Notes: generated by a model not told the origin, from the sequence alone. Numbered from the stretch's first letter, positions 11,727 to 24,313 are shown. The stretch: DNA of 64,000 nucleotides from Megalonaias nervosa (GCA_016617855.1 JAECUM010012971.1:1-64000); one strand, 5' to 3'. Program-made: numbers and translations.

Positions 11727-13180
11727 TTATTCGTATTCATGTGGAAAAAAAATGGCCGGGTTTCTCATTTCGAGGGAGAAATTACATGGCTCATAATGTG
11801 AGGAAACGTCGATATAATCTGGTTTTAATGGAACCCAACGATGTTTAGTACCAATGTCTTTCAAGATTTGTATTATTCTGATGATTTTGCATATACGACT
11901 TTTTGCATGTAACCGCAGCATTGGGTCTTTAACAAATGTAAAGGGTCTCAGGCTAGTGTTGACCAAACGGAAAACGCCGCGTTCGCTAACTCAACGAATA
12001 ATCCAGAATCATACCGAACATTATGTTTCAATAAACATTCAGTACATGGTGCTGAGACAACTGTAAACATTGGAGTATTTGTAAGACGCGCAGCCACCAC
12101 CGTAACGGCAGAAATTAGATAATGACAAAAGACAGCGGGAGCGCAGATATGATCAAGACAATGGACCCCTAAAAAAAAATCAGTGCCAGAAATGCTGGGC
12201 AAATGAAATGGATTAAGTGCAATGCAGGTAATGATGCGATGTGCACATTATACACCGAGTAATCGGAGAAATACGGAAGTGCTCTGGGTACTTTATTCAT
12301 TCATGGGCGTACAGAGTTTTACATATCGTCCTTTTTATTCACACAGTACAAGCTATGCCGTGAAATCAATACAGAACTTTGGTTCCTCAGAAGCAGCGTA
12401 AATTATGGCATCTTTGAAGAAGGGCGTCGTCAATAGACTTGAACATGAACTGGCTATGATTCTAAGTCACATTACGTTTATGGACATAAACAATCCTTTG
12501 CCGTTTTTTTTAAAGTTTTTTAAAGCCGCCAGCTTGCTGTCAATCAACGCTCTATCTGAAGGTAACACCGTTTCGTACGATCTATCAGTTAGTCAAATTC
12601 ACTAGCTTGAAAGTGAACAGCAGTTAATGGGTCACATGCTAGAAAATGTCAAGTGAAAGTGTAGGAACAAGAGCAGAAGCGTTAGTACTAAAGTGCGAAA
12701 AGAACTTCTTTTCGCGAAAAGAAGAAACAGGTGCGGAAGAACTAGTATTTTCATTATTTCTTTATCAAGTTCAATAATTTTTTTTTTTTTAAATGAAAGA
12801 TAATAAAAAATACATTGACCGATGAATCTATAACATGAATTTTCAGGACATTTTGGTCCTACGACCAGTCAATACGTACTGCGCAGAAGATAATGTTTTC
12901 ATGTGATGTGTTTGGTAAAATGTATGGAGCTCTCGGTGTCAACAAGCAGACGACTACTCACTGCTTTCTGGAATAGTCCATTTCAGTTTTTAAAAAATGT
13001 GCCATCTGCGTCCAATATTTGCAGTATATCATTTTAATATCTGTCAAAAAATGAAAAGTTAAAATGCCCGTACGAAATTTTCCAGGCGGACTTAAGGCAG
13101 ATTTCAGACTTGTTTTGTTAAGCGTGTTCAGCCAAAACCATAAACTGCTCAATTAAGGGAGCTTAGGAGAATTTCAAGCA
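11727..13180. other. No recognisable gene
   Basis: Short ORFs only, with no domain or splice support. A T12 run is at 12778-12790. GAAAAGAAGAAAC repeats near 12700-12730 are simple sequence. Confidence 0.4.
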
Positions 13181-13259
13181 GAATTCAGGTGGATGCAGGG
13201 CGGAATTTTAGGCGAAATATGCAGATTAGTTGTCCTAAGATGCCACTTAAACAAAACAA

Positions 13260-13400
13260 TCCATCTAAGATTTCCGCCTGAAATAAAGATTCACCTGAAA
13301 TAAATTCCCGTCTGAGATTTCCGCCTGAAATAAAATCTCGCCTGAGATTTCCACCCGAAATAAAACTCCGCTTGAGGTTTCCGCCTAAAAGAAGGCTGAT
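13260..13400. repeat. 36-bp degenerate tandem repeat (about 4 units)
   Basis: The unit TTTCCGCCTGAAATAAAATC with its flank repeats about four times. On the minus strand it stays open and spells a 12-residue repeat of the GGNLRRDFIS type, but a period divisible by three explains that and no gene context supports it. Confidence 0.6.
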
Positions 13401-13639
13401 TAAAATGTCCACATAAAAATCATCCTATAAAAATCTAAGTCAGATTTCTATTAAACAACCTAATGATGCTTAGGAATTAGTGGGAATCAATGATAACTAC
13501 TCACAATAATTTTTACAATGGGTCATAAATTTTATTTTGACAGACATTATCAAATAAGATTTAGGTTCTCCATGTCCTCATTTTCTTTCTTGCATGCAAA
13601 ACCTGTTCCTTGATGGCATCGTGTATGTCTTTTTCATTT

Positions 13640-13830
13640 CACTGAAATTCTGGAGAGATTTCACAAAAAATTTGGCCGAACTGTCACTGAAATTTTGGCG
13701 AGCTCTCACTAAAATTTCGTTGAAAATTTGGTAAGATTTTACTAAAATTTTGGTGTGATTTCATTTAAGTTTTGACAATTATATAGGATTTTACTGAAGT
13801 TTCAGTCATTTTTCACAGACATTTCAAAAG
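13640..13830. repeat. Degenerate CACTGAAATTTTGG repeat block 1
   Basis: Many imperfect copies of a short phrase TTTCACT(G/A)AAATTTTGG with 20-40 base spacing. The same phrase fills 15105-15350, so both blocks derive from one low-complexity or satellite source. Confidence 0.5.
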
Positions 13831-15104
13831 GTTTCAAATAAAATATGGATACGAATTAACAGCACTTTATTAATCACTGTAATATTTCAGTGTATATGAA
13901 ATAAAATTATACAGCTGTTATAATTATATGACATCCAAGAGATATGGGAGTTGTACTGCAGACTCGACTTTTGAATGTACAAACCATGATGCTGTTGTGA
14001 TTGCTTGTGAGTCCTGGTTCCATAAGCAGCCGTGACAAACGTTTATCATGATATAATTACTCTGATTCTACTCAGAATTCTAACACAACTAGAATATTTT
14101 GATAATATAAACAATAATATCACCCACAACATTGAAGGATGATTCTACTTGTGGGCCATGAAAACTCCGTAAAGATATGACCATCTTCGATAGACATGGG
14201 TATCTAGCAACAATATCAACACTTCCTCACCAGTGATCTATACGTTGTCCCTCCTTAAATTCTGGAAGTGAATCAATCATGGAGTTATATAACTTTTAAA
14301 TCATCCTTTATTAATTCCTTCTCATTTAGCACGTTAGCAGCTACTGAAGAGATGGTAACAGTACATGTAGTTCAAATCATTATGGCAAAAATCGCAAATT
14401 GCTAGCCCTGGCGTTCCAGTTTTCATACAAATTGACCAATTAGTTTCCATCGACTTTGCAATCAAGACATTCTCATTTCCGCACATTTTTCAAATGGTTA
14501 TTCAAACTCGTGTCCCGCTCGAAAATTCGAAACGCCATGTTTGGCAAGCATGCTCATTCCCATCGATTTCCGTTACGCGAAGATTCATTGGGCAAGTATA
14601 AACTTTTGGCCAGTAAGAAAGCTCTTTACAGTGGTCATTTGTTAAATAATGTACGGAATAAATACTTATACGGATCGTTGTGGAATGTGACAGCACAGAT
14701 CATTTAAAACAGTTTTATAAAAGAAAAAGAAAAACCGTTTCAGAGACGGTATGAAAAAGAGGTCCTTAGCGAGGAAAATCGGATACAGGTCAGGAGAAAA
14801 ACGGAAAACAATTTTGTTGCCTGAGGGCAATTAAATCCAATTCAAGTTAAACAAAAAAAAAAAAAAAAAAAAAACAATAACAAGGAAAGATGTGGAAAGA
14901 AGTTATTGTTCCCATAATGGACAATAAAATTAGAGCTATCGGAAATGGTAGATGTAAATTTTGCTGAAAATATTTTAAAATGTACAAGAAATAAAAAATA
15001 AATTATATTAAAATGGAATAATCGTTTGTATTTTATAACAGTAAAATAGTGTTTCTTGTTGATATTTTTAACTGAAATTCAGAGATATTACAATCACAGT
15101 ATAT

Positions 15105-15350
15105 CACTATATTTTCAGACATGTTGGCTAAATCTCTGTGAAATTTTAATCCCAAATTCTCACTGACATTTTCAGAAATTTTGGCCGAGTCAGCGAAATT
15201 TCAATCATAAAATCTCACTGATATTTTCAGAAATTCTGGCAAAATCTCTGTGAAATTTCACTGAAATTTGGTGAAATGCCATAATTTTGGTGAAAAAAGG
15301 ACATTTGAGTGGATTTCACTAACATTTCGTAGAGATTTCACTTAAATTTT
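15105..15350. repeat. Degenerate CACTGAAATTTTGG repeat block 2
   Basis: Second block of the phrase seen at 13640-13830, with copies such as CTGTGAAATTTCACTGAAAT. The 1.2 kb between the blocks contains an A22 run at 14850 and no coding signal. Confidence 0.5.
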
Positions 15351-16686
15351 TATCACATTTTCAATAGTGTATGATATTTGTAGAGCATATTTTAATAGGA
15401 AGCAAAAACATATTTCACAGAGTAAAATTCAGATCAAGTCCAAAATCCACCTTGCATCAAAAATCCATCCATGCTTTTGTACTTCTGAATAAGTTTAAAA
15501 TTACGCCTAACATTTCTGCTAAAACGTCCTGGAGTGCCTTTATATCTTAACTTGCTTAATTTAGCTTAGAAACAGCTTCGGAGAATTTCTCCAGTTGTCT
15601 GCGTTGCTCCGCTTCTACAGCGTTGTAAATCAGTATACATCATGAAAGTTGGGTATGGATGACATTGATCTGCGGTACAAGAAAGAGTTGCCTGTGTATA
15701 TCGATGGACCCACGAGCTCACTAGGCTCCTGTGGTAAGTTCACTTGGGGAGCTCACGTGGGTTACAATCACAGACGAACGCGTATGTGAAAATCATCATG
15801 GGAAAAAAAACATGGCATATAAAAGGCACTGAGTAACAAAACTCTGAACCTCTCAATATGACCCTACAGTTCTGATTAATTTACAAAGCAAAATGTTATA
15901 TACATGGTTATAGTGATCACCCTTCTTCACTTTCAAGCAGTTGTCATTCTATTTCAGCGTCCTTCTAGATTTCAGACATTTTAAGTGAAGCGCCTGCCCC
16001 TGCTCCCCGAGACCAAATTTGGCAACTTGCGTCAAAAATGTTCTCATAATCCTTATATGACATTCGTACAACTAATCGCCACCTTTACCTGGCTTCGAAA
16101 TAATGCAGCGTGGATACTTGAAACTTATATATTCCTTTTTAAGTTACAGAAACATAAAAATGGCAAATCAGCGAATTCATGAGTAAAGCCAGGTACAGAG
16201 GAGTTTGCTTGACTTTCATTCATAAAACAAATGTTAATGGTTTCGAAGTGAATTAGAAGCCAGGATTTGCTAGACTGGTGTTGATGCACAGGGGGCTATA
16301 GTACAAGAGACGAGATGTTGGGCTGAGTGAAATTTGTATAAGTTGTGGAATCGGACTTGTTAAGTAAACGAATGGTGAGTTTTTGTACCAATATCCCTTA
16401 TTGCTATTTTGACTGTTGATACATATTACCAAAAGCTAACCTACATTACATTTTTGCATAATAATTACATTTTTAATTAGTTGGTATAATTATATAGTAA
16501 TGCAGAGATTTTTTATAACTTTCATTATTTCAGGTGTGTAGATATTCAAGTTAAACTCAATTAAACCATGAGTCAGTGCAACTGACAGCCGTAGGATTTC
16601 AATAAAGAGAATCGTCTTTTTCTATCTTTCCTACAATACAGTATATTGTTTTTGTCTGTTCGTTTGTTTGTTTGCTTTTTACTCAC

Positions 16687-16815
16687 TGAAACAAGTCTTT
16701 TTATCCTCATGTAGCATTGATCCAGGTGGGCAGATACAGGCAAAACTGCCGAAGGTATTCCTACAGTAGTGTTCACACAGACGGCTCCCGAACGGTTGAG
16801 TGCATTCATCTACGT
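16687..16815 (-). CDS. Exon: calcium-binding EGF domain
   Basis: 43 codons, phase 1 at both ends, acceptor ACAG at 16816-16819 and donor GTGAGT at 16681-16686. It encodes a full cbEGF: 'DVDECTQPFG' start, six Cys, the Asn-hydroxylation consensus in 'CRNTFGSFAC', and a C-terminal 'KKTC'. The D-x-D-E and Asn/Phe residues are those that bind Ca2+ in this family. A 36-bp intronic repeat starts 30 bases upstream of the acceptor. This is the most downstream exon I could attach; the next exon must enter in phase 1. Confidence 0.88.
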
Positions 16816-16845
16816 CTGTCGTGTAATTTAGAAAATATCATTAAT

Positions 16846-16959
16846 AATAAAACACATATTATATTGGAAATAGTGTTTTTGTACAAAAACACATATTATC
16901 TTGGAAATAGTGTTTTTGTACAAAAACGCATATTATCTTGGAAATAGTGTTTTTGTACA
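16846..16959. repeat. 36-bp tandem repeat (3 units) containing a 20-bp palindrome
   Basis: Three near-identical units of ACACATATTATCTTGGAAAT plus GTGTTTTTGTACAAA. The junction of units forms GTGTTTTTGTACAAAAACAC, a perfect 20-bp palindrome, twice (the third differs at one base). It sits in the intron just upstream of the cbEGF exon. Confidence 0.8.
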
Positions 16960-17514
16960 AAGTACTTTCTCTGTCGTCTTGGTGAAATGCTGTTTATCTC
17001 AGAAAGCTGAAATAACAACCGTTTAATCTGAATTCTTTTCTTTAAAAATCGTGTCAACCAATAAGCCAGAATGAATGAAGGAGAAGGTGAAATGCCTAAA
17101 TATAACTGAGTCACTCTTTTGATTATGATATAAATTGTTGAGGTTTTTTTAATGTACGGTATGCATGTTTGTTTTAACATCGTTCGTTTACAAAGTTTCC
17201 TTTTTCTGGACTTTACGTCAGATGGCAATGGGGTTGATGACATGTTTTGAGTGAGTTTACTTGCATTGTTGTAATTCATGCTACGGCGTTGAAGCAGAGA
17301 CGGTTGCGAGTTCAACCCGTTAATCCTGCACATACTTATGTCGGGCAACAGTTATGTGTCTTGCAAGGATCAAATCTTAAAATTTGTTTACACTGTACGT
17401 GACTTTTCGTTTTCAACAAGTAAGATTAGCTGTTATCAGCAGTTTTACTGAAACCATCTGAACTAACAAGCTGAGCTGAAGCATGGTATATTGTTCAAAT
17501 GAGTACTTCACAAT

Positions 17515-17580
17515 CCGTCGGCACTGAGGTTCGACCCAGACGAGGCAGACGCATTACCAACTAAGCTGTCCTGTTCATTT
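17515..17580 (-). mobile_element. tRNA-like sequence (SINE head or tRNA relic)
   Basis: On the minus strand GACAGCTTAGTTGGTAATGC resembles a tRNA A box and D arm and GGTCGAACCTCAG a B box, at the normal spacing. No clean acceptor stem is seen, so this is more likely a SINE head or relic than a working tRNA gene. Confidence 0.4.
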
Positions 17581-18112
17581 ATGCATATTTGTCTTGCTTT
17601 CGAATGTTTTTGGCGGTGGGAATGAGCTATTTATTATTATGGCAACGAACTACCATTTTTGGACACATTTTCACAAGGAGACGGCAGTTGCTTTCAATTT
17701 ATGTCATCCTGTTGACCGGTCCAAATTTCATTGTAGATTTCTGGCTAGCCAATGTCACTGAAGTTGTATGTGTGTCAAATATCTCTTACTGAAATTTAAT
17801 CTAAATTCTATGTACATTCAAGGTAAGTTACGGTTGTATAAAGCTTGAATTTTTTTAATGTAGTTCTGTCTAACACTATAAACATGGACTAAATTAAAAT
17901 CTATTACAGTGGGTTTATTAAAATTGTTTTGTAAAATGATAGCAGAGCAGGCACGAGATAAAAGGGAAGTATGTCTGTCCAAAAGTTCAATTTGTTCAGC
18001 AAATAAAAAGCTAGGCTAAACAATGATGTGTTAAATATTTTTGTCTATATTCAAGAAAATACAAACACAAATACAAACTAAAACGTAACGATAAAAAGAC
18101 AAAGAGAGTTAC

Positions 18113-18208
18113 CATGTTGGCAGCGGTCGCCCGTTAGACCAGGTGGGCACGTGCATGTGTTCCCGATGCACGTGCCGCCGTTTAGACAACCAGGCACACA
18201 GTTTACGC
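18113..18208 (-). CDS. Exon: EGF domain (non-calcium type)
   Basis: 32 codons, phase 1 in and out, acceptor TTTTGCAG and donor GTAACT. It encodes 'GCLNGGTCIGNTCTCPPG' within a compact six-Cys EGF ending 'GDRCQH', the laminin/fibrillin-EGF1 style with short loops and no D-x-D-E start. It lies between two cbEGF exons. Confidence 0.88.
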
Positions 18209-19782
18209 CTGCAAAATTTTAAAAAAAGCATTACAGTATATTAGTGAAGATAAGAAAAATTATAAAAAAAAGAAAAGCAAGGGCGATCGGATGACAACAA
18301 ACAACGGTACATTGCAAAATGCCGGCTTGACTCCAGAAAGTGAGTTATAATGGTAAATGTATTTTAGCACGGCTCTCACGTAATTGTCAGTATTGGTAAA
18401 ATATAGTCTAAAAAGAACCACAGCCACATCAACAGTTACAGAAGCATGAAATTTTAATCAGGCCTGGACTTCACCAAAATTACTTAAGCCTGGATGTAAA
18501 TTTAGTCCTTGAATCTTGCGAACTGTTTTGCTAAAATTTAAGTCGAATTTGAAACTGACCAATCAAATGTATTACGTTTAGACTTTAGTGTTTAGTGTTC
18601 AAGTTTCTGATTTTGCGACAGTTCAGACGAACTGCATCTGTCTCTTCCATTACATCACAAAAATAATCGCCACAGACCTACAGCCTTATAGAGGTGCGCG
18701 GTATACCGGTTTACAAAATGATATTTATTCCCGGTGGTACGTACCACAGTACTTTTTCACTGTACCGATACGTCGGTAGTTTCCGTCAGTAAGGAATGCA
18801 CGGAAATTCCAGCGGAATTTTGTTACGACTCTAATGATATTAACAGCGTGTCTTCATTATTCGTGACAAAATAGTTAAAAAAATTATCTTTTTCTACAAA
18901 ACGGTTGTAACTGTCACAAATTATTGGTGACAACTTTAATTCTATTTCTGATTCTTTAATCATATCTTTGAAACGTGTCGAGTATGCCAACCCAGGTGGC
19001 CAATTGAAATTGTGAAACAGATTCGAGCAAAATCTAATTTTCAAAAAAATTTTAGATTAAAAAAATAAAAAGTCATGTTTTAGTTATGTAATTAAAAGAA
19101 AAACGTGACATGTTTTAGTTATTTATTAGCGTAAGTGACTAAGTTAAGTATATGTATTTCTTTGTAAGATTGTGAATCATTCTATGATTTTCAAGAGTGC
19201 ACTCATTTTCTGTCTGTACTATACGTAGTTTCTCAATTCCACTAAATATTTTCACGTTTGTTGAGTAAGCGTGTTTGATGTTGACTGGTCCTCTCTGCCA
19301 AATATCTTGCCCGGGTGTTGGCGTCGCAATCTAAGTTAATCCTGCCTATTATATGAATAGTGTAGCTAGTGAATTGTAGGCTTCAGTATCAACACTTCAT
19401 ATTTTTATACGACAATTGACATACACAATGCAGATTCATCTACTGTAAGGTACTGGTCATTAATTGGGGGGGGGGGGCTGTGATTTTCTTTTTAGATGAT
19501 ATATTTTCTTTTCTTTTGTCACAAGGTAATTAATATTTTTTTTTCCTAAACATGTCATCAGTTTAATATAATGTTATTTTGCTACAAATCAGAGCAAACT
19601 TTTTTCAATTATTGTCAGACGGAATTAAAAACGTGCCAGGCTCCTGACCCAGAACATGGAATTCTTGGTCCCTAATATAAATGCATATACAGCGGTGCGT
19701 ATGGTACGTTGGGAATTACGGTGGTATACCGCAGTACAAAATTTTTCGCGGTACCCACCTCTAATATTTTTGTTATTATTAC

Positions 19783-19825
<43 letters not shown>

Positions 19826-20111
19826 GTCGATGTGGTTGTTCGCCATCAGAGAACAGGATTTGTTTCTGATTGACAGCTATATGTGTCTTTTGAGTTATGT
19901 GTATGTGACATACCTAGGCTTACCAAACCTTACAAAGAACCAGTATGGTTGATTCAATAGGTCATTTTGAGCCTAACCCACCGAGCGCATTCCTAAATGG
20001 AAAATACTATATATTTGGTCACTGTTTGGCAACAGGCATCCGTTGAGGGAGGCTTTGACTAGCTGGAAGAGCACGCAGTTAAAGGCTGAGCTGGAAATAT
20101 TTTTCACTGAA
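18209..20111. other. Intron sequence, no gene seen
   Basis: Intron of the EGF gene. Contains an (ATT)n microsatellite at 19775-19826 and a G10 run at 19466-19477. No further EGF-type exon was found on the minus strand. Confidence 0.5.
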
Positions 20112-20445
20112 GTGTGTGTGTGTGTGTGTGCGTGTGTGTGTGTGTGTGTGATTTTGGATTTCTAACGTAGCTCTAACAAGTTTCTAGTCATATCGCTACG
20201 ATGTCTGCAGCGTGACAGTTTACAGTGATGTCTAGCACTGGGGCATCATGCCGCACACATGTAGCATGATGTCCCACCCAGTCATATTATCTTGACACCA
20301 GTCCGTCCAGTCCTAAAATTAACCTCTTAATGCTGAGCGCCAGGCGAGGCAGATGCAATTACAATTTTTACAAATCTTGGATATGACTCGGCCGGAGTTA
20401 AAACCAGCGACCTTCTGCCTCCGAGGCGGAGGTGTACTGCAAATA
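20112..20445 (-). mobile_element. tRNA-derived SINE with (CA)n tail, family A copy 2
   Basis: Homologous along its length to 11396-11725: (CA)n tail at 20112-20150, body with GGCATGATGCCCCAGTGC and TGACTGGGTGGGACATC, then a decayed tRNA-like head ending near 20440. The B box is mutated (TTTTAACTCC). Same orientation as copy 1; lies in an intron of the minus-strand gene, in the sense direction. Confidence 0.8.
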
Positions 20446-20931
20446 TCATACACTGGCTTGGTGTACTAAACCTATTAAATCAGTGGACTAAGGACTAAGA
20501 TGCTGAGAAATGCTTAACAATATTATTTAGCATAGATGAATTTACTACCAAACACTTTAAATGGCCAACATAATTTGTTATTTTGTTTTCATTGACACCA
20601 GTTTCGACCACGTAAGGATGAAATTTAAGTTAGTCATATGTGATGCAGCCAAAGCTTCAATTCTAATGTTTGCTTTTGTTTATAGATTTTGCCTCTAAAA
20701 TTTATATAAAATATTCTACCTTTCTGCGAAATTAGTGTATTTAAAAAAACAAATTAAATAAACGTAAGGTCCAAGAATCATCTAGAATGACAAACACTTA
20801 CTTAAAAATCGATCCCCCAAAACCTCCAACAACAACACCCCTCCCCCACCCACCCTAAAAAACAAACTGTTGTTTCTACGCCGTGCCGTGTGAATCACCC
20901 CCTTTTAAAGATAGTAGACATTGGTGGTTAC

Positions 20932-21057
20932 CTTGGCATGTCCTGTCGTCTGTATTTAGAGTGAAGCCAGTGGGACAGACACAACTGAACCCGCCAAAAT
21001 GATTTTCACACCGGAACTCACAGTGACCTTTGGGTAGTAGCACACACTCATCTATGT
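20932..21057 (-). CDS. Exon: calcium-binding EGF domain
   Basis: 42 codons, phase 1 both ends, acceptor TTTAACCAG and donor GTAACC. It encodes a cbEGF with 'DIDECVLLPKGHCEFRC', the hydroxylation consensus 'CENHFGGFSC' and a closing 'DDRTCQ'. The six Cys and Ca2+ ligands are all present. The join to the upstream exon (24161-24313) gives the first Asp of the DIDE motif. Confidence 0.9.
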
Positions 21058-21160
21058 CTGGTTAAAGATTGATAAGATACAAAAGTTACGATTTATGAGT
21101 CTACCTACCAACCTTTCAGCGTATGTATGAAGTTTTCATGTCATTATATAACAGGAAATT

Positions 21161-21481
21161 CAGTACCGGATTAAGGCCTTCCAGGGCCCTAAGTACTGAA
21201 AATATTATGGTGCCCCCCCCCCATGTGGAACTCAAAAAAAAAAGCTAAAATGGTGGAAAATATTAGTGTTGCCATCATTCTAAATCAAAATACTCATATA
21301 TGCAAATCAAAATGGTCATATATAATTCATTCAATTTTATCATCAACAATTACTTTGAATTTTTTTTTGGTGCTCTGTTTTAAGTACATCTGGGTTGGTT
21401 TTAGTTTCACAATTTGCCGGGGGGGGGGGCACCATACTATTTTCAGTGCTTAGGGCCCTGGAAGGCCTTAATCCGGCACTG
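21161..21481. mobile_element. Foldback/MITE element with about 60-bp terminal inverted repeats
   Basis: The left end CAGTACCGGATTAAGGCCTT and following bases up to a C10 run are matched in reverse complement by the right end, which finishes AATCCGGCACTG at 21481. Arms of about 60 bases differ at only a few positions. The CAGTGCCGG-type ends resemble hAT-like nonautonomous elements; an 8-bp target duplication is not visible, so the superfamily is unsure. The interior is AT-rich with no transposase. Confidence 0.75.
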
Positions 21482-21974
21482 CAGGCAGTACGTTCCCATA
21501 TAACAGTTGCACATTAGCAGAGACAGTCAATATACTTAGATGCAGATTCTTTCAGTTATTTTTAAAAAAAGACATGCATTATTTATTGTGATCAACTGTT
21601 GGCGTCGATAATCACGCTCTTTCTGAAATGTGTTATACTCAGCAGGTATGTGGGGAAAGTAGTCCAGATACTTAACTTCATCGTATAACAAAGCTAGCGG
21701 CTCAATTTCTACCCGATTGTATGAAAATGATGGACACATACAAATAAGATATCTTCACTAGGAACTATCCTCATTTACGGCAAGCCACTGTTTAAAAAAA
21801 AAAAGTTTGAATTACACCATTTATTTTTCAAGATGGCAGCGTAATCCATTACACGTCTGCACGTCCCAATGCATTACAACGAGAAAGCATATTTATAAAG
21901 GTTAAATGGCTGTCATATTTGCACATTTATTGCATATCGGTATTGGCTAAATTCAGAAGATCATCGTTAGAACC

Positions 21975-22085
21975 CGTCAATATCCATTGCTTAGAATAAA
22001 TGGTAGATGAGGTGGTGTTGTGCCTATTACGACGGGACACAAATACCTGATCTGTGCATACCTCTTGAAGGGTGAACCATGACTA
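21975..22085. repeat. Short dispersed repeat, copy 1
   Basis: GATGAGGT...TGTG.C.ATT..., then ACACA(A/C)ATACCTGA and CTTGAAGGGTGAACC. The same ordered phrases occur at 56550-56632. Nature unknown. Confidence 0.45.
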
Positions 22086-22892
22086 GGCTGTTTACCGTGC
22101 TAGTCGGTACTGACGAGCGGAACACAGTCTTGTTGAATGTATGTGTTTCCACCCTTTGAGAAAAACGACTTAGGATTTTATACTTTTATCATTCTCTTGT
22201 ATTTTGTATGCATTTTACAGAATTTTCATGTCATGACCTTTCATCTTGTATCCTGTAGTACTTCATTTTACATTTATTTTAACGACTTTATCTTCACAAA
22301 GTTTTGTACAGTTTTTTGTTTTAACTTTTGAGAACTTTACTTTCAATCGGTACCATATAGCCATTAGTGTGTTGATGTGCCGCTTACCTTTGATTAATGT
22401 ACATACATACACAACATTTTATAAAATCGCTACAAATACTTTGGTTAAGCATCGCGACAGACAACGCTAAAGCTCTGTGGTGCACAAACCCATGAAGACT
22501 CCAGAAAGTCCTAACATCGAAAAGGCGGTATTACATGCATTGCAGAAGTAAGGTCAACGTCATTATTATGAGTGTTCGTTTATTCACGTTTGAAACTGCT
22601 CACAGTGTTACATACGAGGATGTCGTTTACAGTGAATTGCGTCATTTTTCGTCACTCTTCTCATTAGTATCACGAAAATATCAAGCCCCCCCCCCCCGTA
22701 CGTGTCACGTCTTTCACATGAAATTTCAACATGGAAATGAATAATAATAATAAAAAAAAAAATCAAAAGCAACCGGAACACATTCTATATTAAGTAGGTA
22801 ATATTTTAAGTAACCAACTGACAACTTATTCTGAGTAGCCTGTACAAAAATATTGAAGATCACTACGCATGTATTCATCGGACATATAGAGG

Positions 22893-23034
22893 ATCTCAAA
22901 TGGGTAATGATTTAATATTGAATTTATGAAACAAGTTGAATAATGTCCAGCTTTTGCGAACCTTGGCGAGCAAAAGCTGGACATTATTCAACGAGTTTCA
23001 TAAATTTAATATTAAATCATTACCCATTTGAGAT
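22893..23034. repeat. Near-perfect palindrome, 65-bp arms, 12-bp loop
   Basis: Left arm 22893-22957 and right arm 22970-23034 are reverse complements at 62 of 65 positions. The loop is 22958-22969. Arms contain GTTGAATAATGTCCAGC next to the loop. It could extrude as a cruciform or be transcribed as a hairpin; it lies in an intron of the minus-strand gene. It may be a foldback element, but no target duplication was recognised. Confidence 0.9.
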
Positions 23035-24160
23035 TCTTTTTATCACATAGTTTTTATTTCAGTGGAAATTATTCAGATGGAAAGAAGAACGAATAACTTT
23101 GTTCATTCTGACAGACGGTGAACGTTTTATTTGTTGTGCATAAAATGTAGTCCCAAACAAAGTTGAACTAGTAAAAGTAGATTGTACATTTTAAACAAAC
23201 TATAGATCAAAGAAAAAGCTTCCATCCGAATAAACAGAACATTTTATAATGAAAAAATCATTTTTCAAAACAGAATGTCAATGCGATGTGATGCCACATT
23301 GTTTGATACGGTACACAGTAGGCCTAGAGTACAAGTTTACCCTAAAATGTCACTTTCAGAACTAAACATTACATTGTTGCGATTTTCATGTGAAATAGGA
23401 TTACTGGATGCAAAAGTTCCCACTTTTACTGCAGTGTATTTGTGACCGGATATTTGCAGTATTTGATTTGGAACAATAGACTGTACAGAAAACGTAAACA
23501 AATTTCTTTTTGAGTCGGACTTGCATCACATATTTACCGCGTAAATATGCTGTGGTTGGATAAAGTTCTGTCAGTTGGGGAGACCGGTTTATGTCTACAT
23601 TCTTCTGTGACCAAAGGTGAGTTTATTTACTTCAGTAAGTTCACATTTAAACCAAGCTTGTATATAAGGTGGATTCCATGCTACAGATATACCGCCCATC
23701 CATCCCCACCCCCACCCTCGTTATCATCTAAGCAATAGTTTTACTTGTTGTTATTGTTCTTGTCTTGGGGGTTTTGCCATTTTTCATGTTAAGATATATT
23801 ATACATGACATAACAAACCCCTGTGGGGGTAAATTGGCAATATTGAGACTGGACGAGACCATTTTTTCCCAGTTCCCTTTCGCGAGTCGAATAAAAAAAT
23901 GGCGGCCAAAAATATTCATTCAAAACAAACAATTCCAGAAGCGGGGTTAGAAAAGTGAGTAAAAAGAATACTGCACAATAATTTCATGGGCTTATTTGGA
24001 CCAATCGCAATCACATAAAGTGATATGTTCACATGTATAATATCAAAAATATGAAACTGCACACACTGTAGGCAGAGTGCACCGTCTATGTGATAAGAAA
24101 GGAAACTGATATGCAGACGGGGTCAGGTAAACGAAAGTTGTCGATAAGTTGTTGACGTAC
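23035..24160. other. Intron sequence, no gene seen
   Basis: AT-rich intron with simple sequence only. Two overlapping ORFs near 23730-23950 lie on opposite strands and have no domain support. Confidence 0.45.
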
Positions 24161-24313
24161 CCTCTTCACAGGCTGTTCCAGTGATACCATCTGAGCAAAC
24201 GCAGGTGCCGTTTTTGCACTTGCCCCCGTTAGCACACTCTGGATTACACTGGAGTTTTAGATCTTCCAATTTGATATCACATGGCCTAATCCGGGCTCCA
24301 TCTTCTTCTTCTC
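24161..24313 (-). CDS. Exon: acidic linker and EGF domain
   Basis: 51 codons, phase 1 both ends, acceptor TTTTCTAG and donor GTACGT. An acidic start (three Glu, Asp) and a lone Cys in 'RPCDIKLEDLKLQ' precede an EGF of the short-loop type with 'ECANGGKCKNGTCVC' and a closing 'GTACEE'. This is the first EGF after the C-x14-C array. Confidence 0.88.

Noticed and set aside
19625..19846. Poly-Asn protein
   Set aside because: Product of an (ATT)n microsatellite read on the minus strand.
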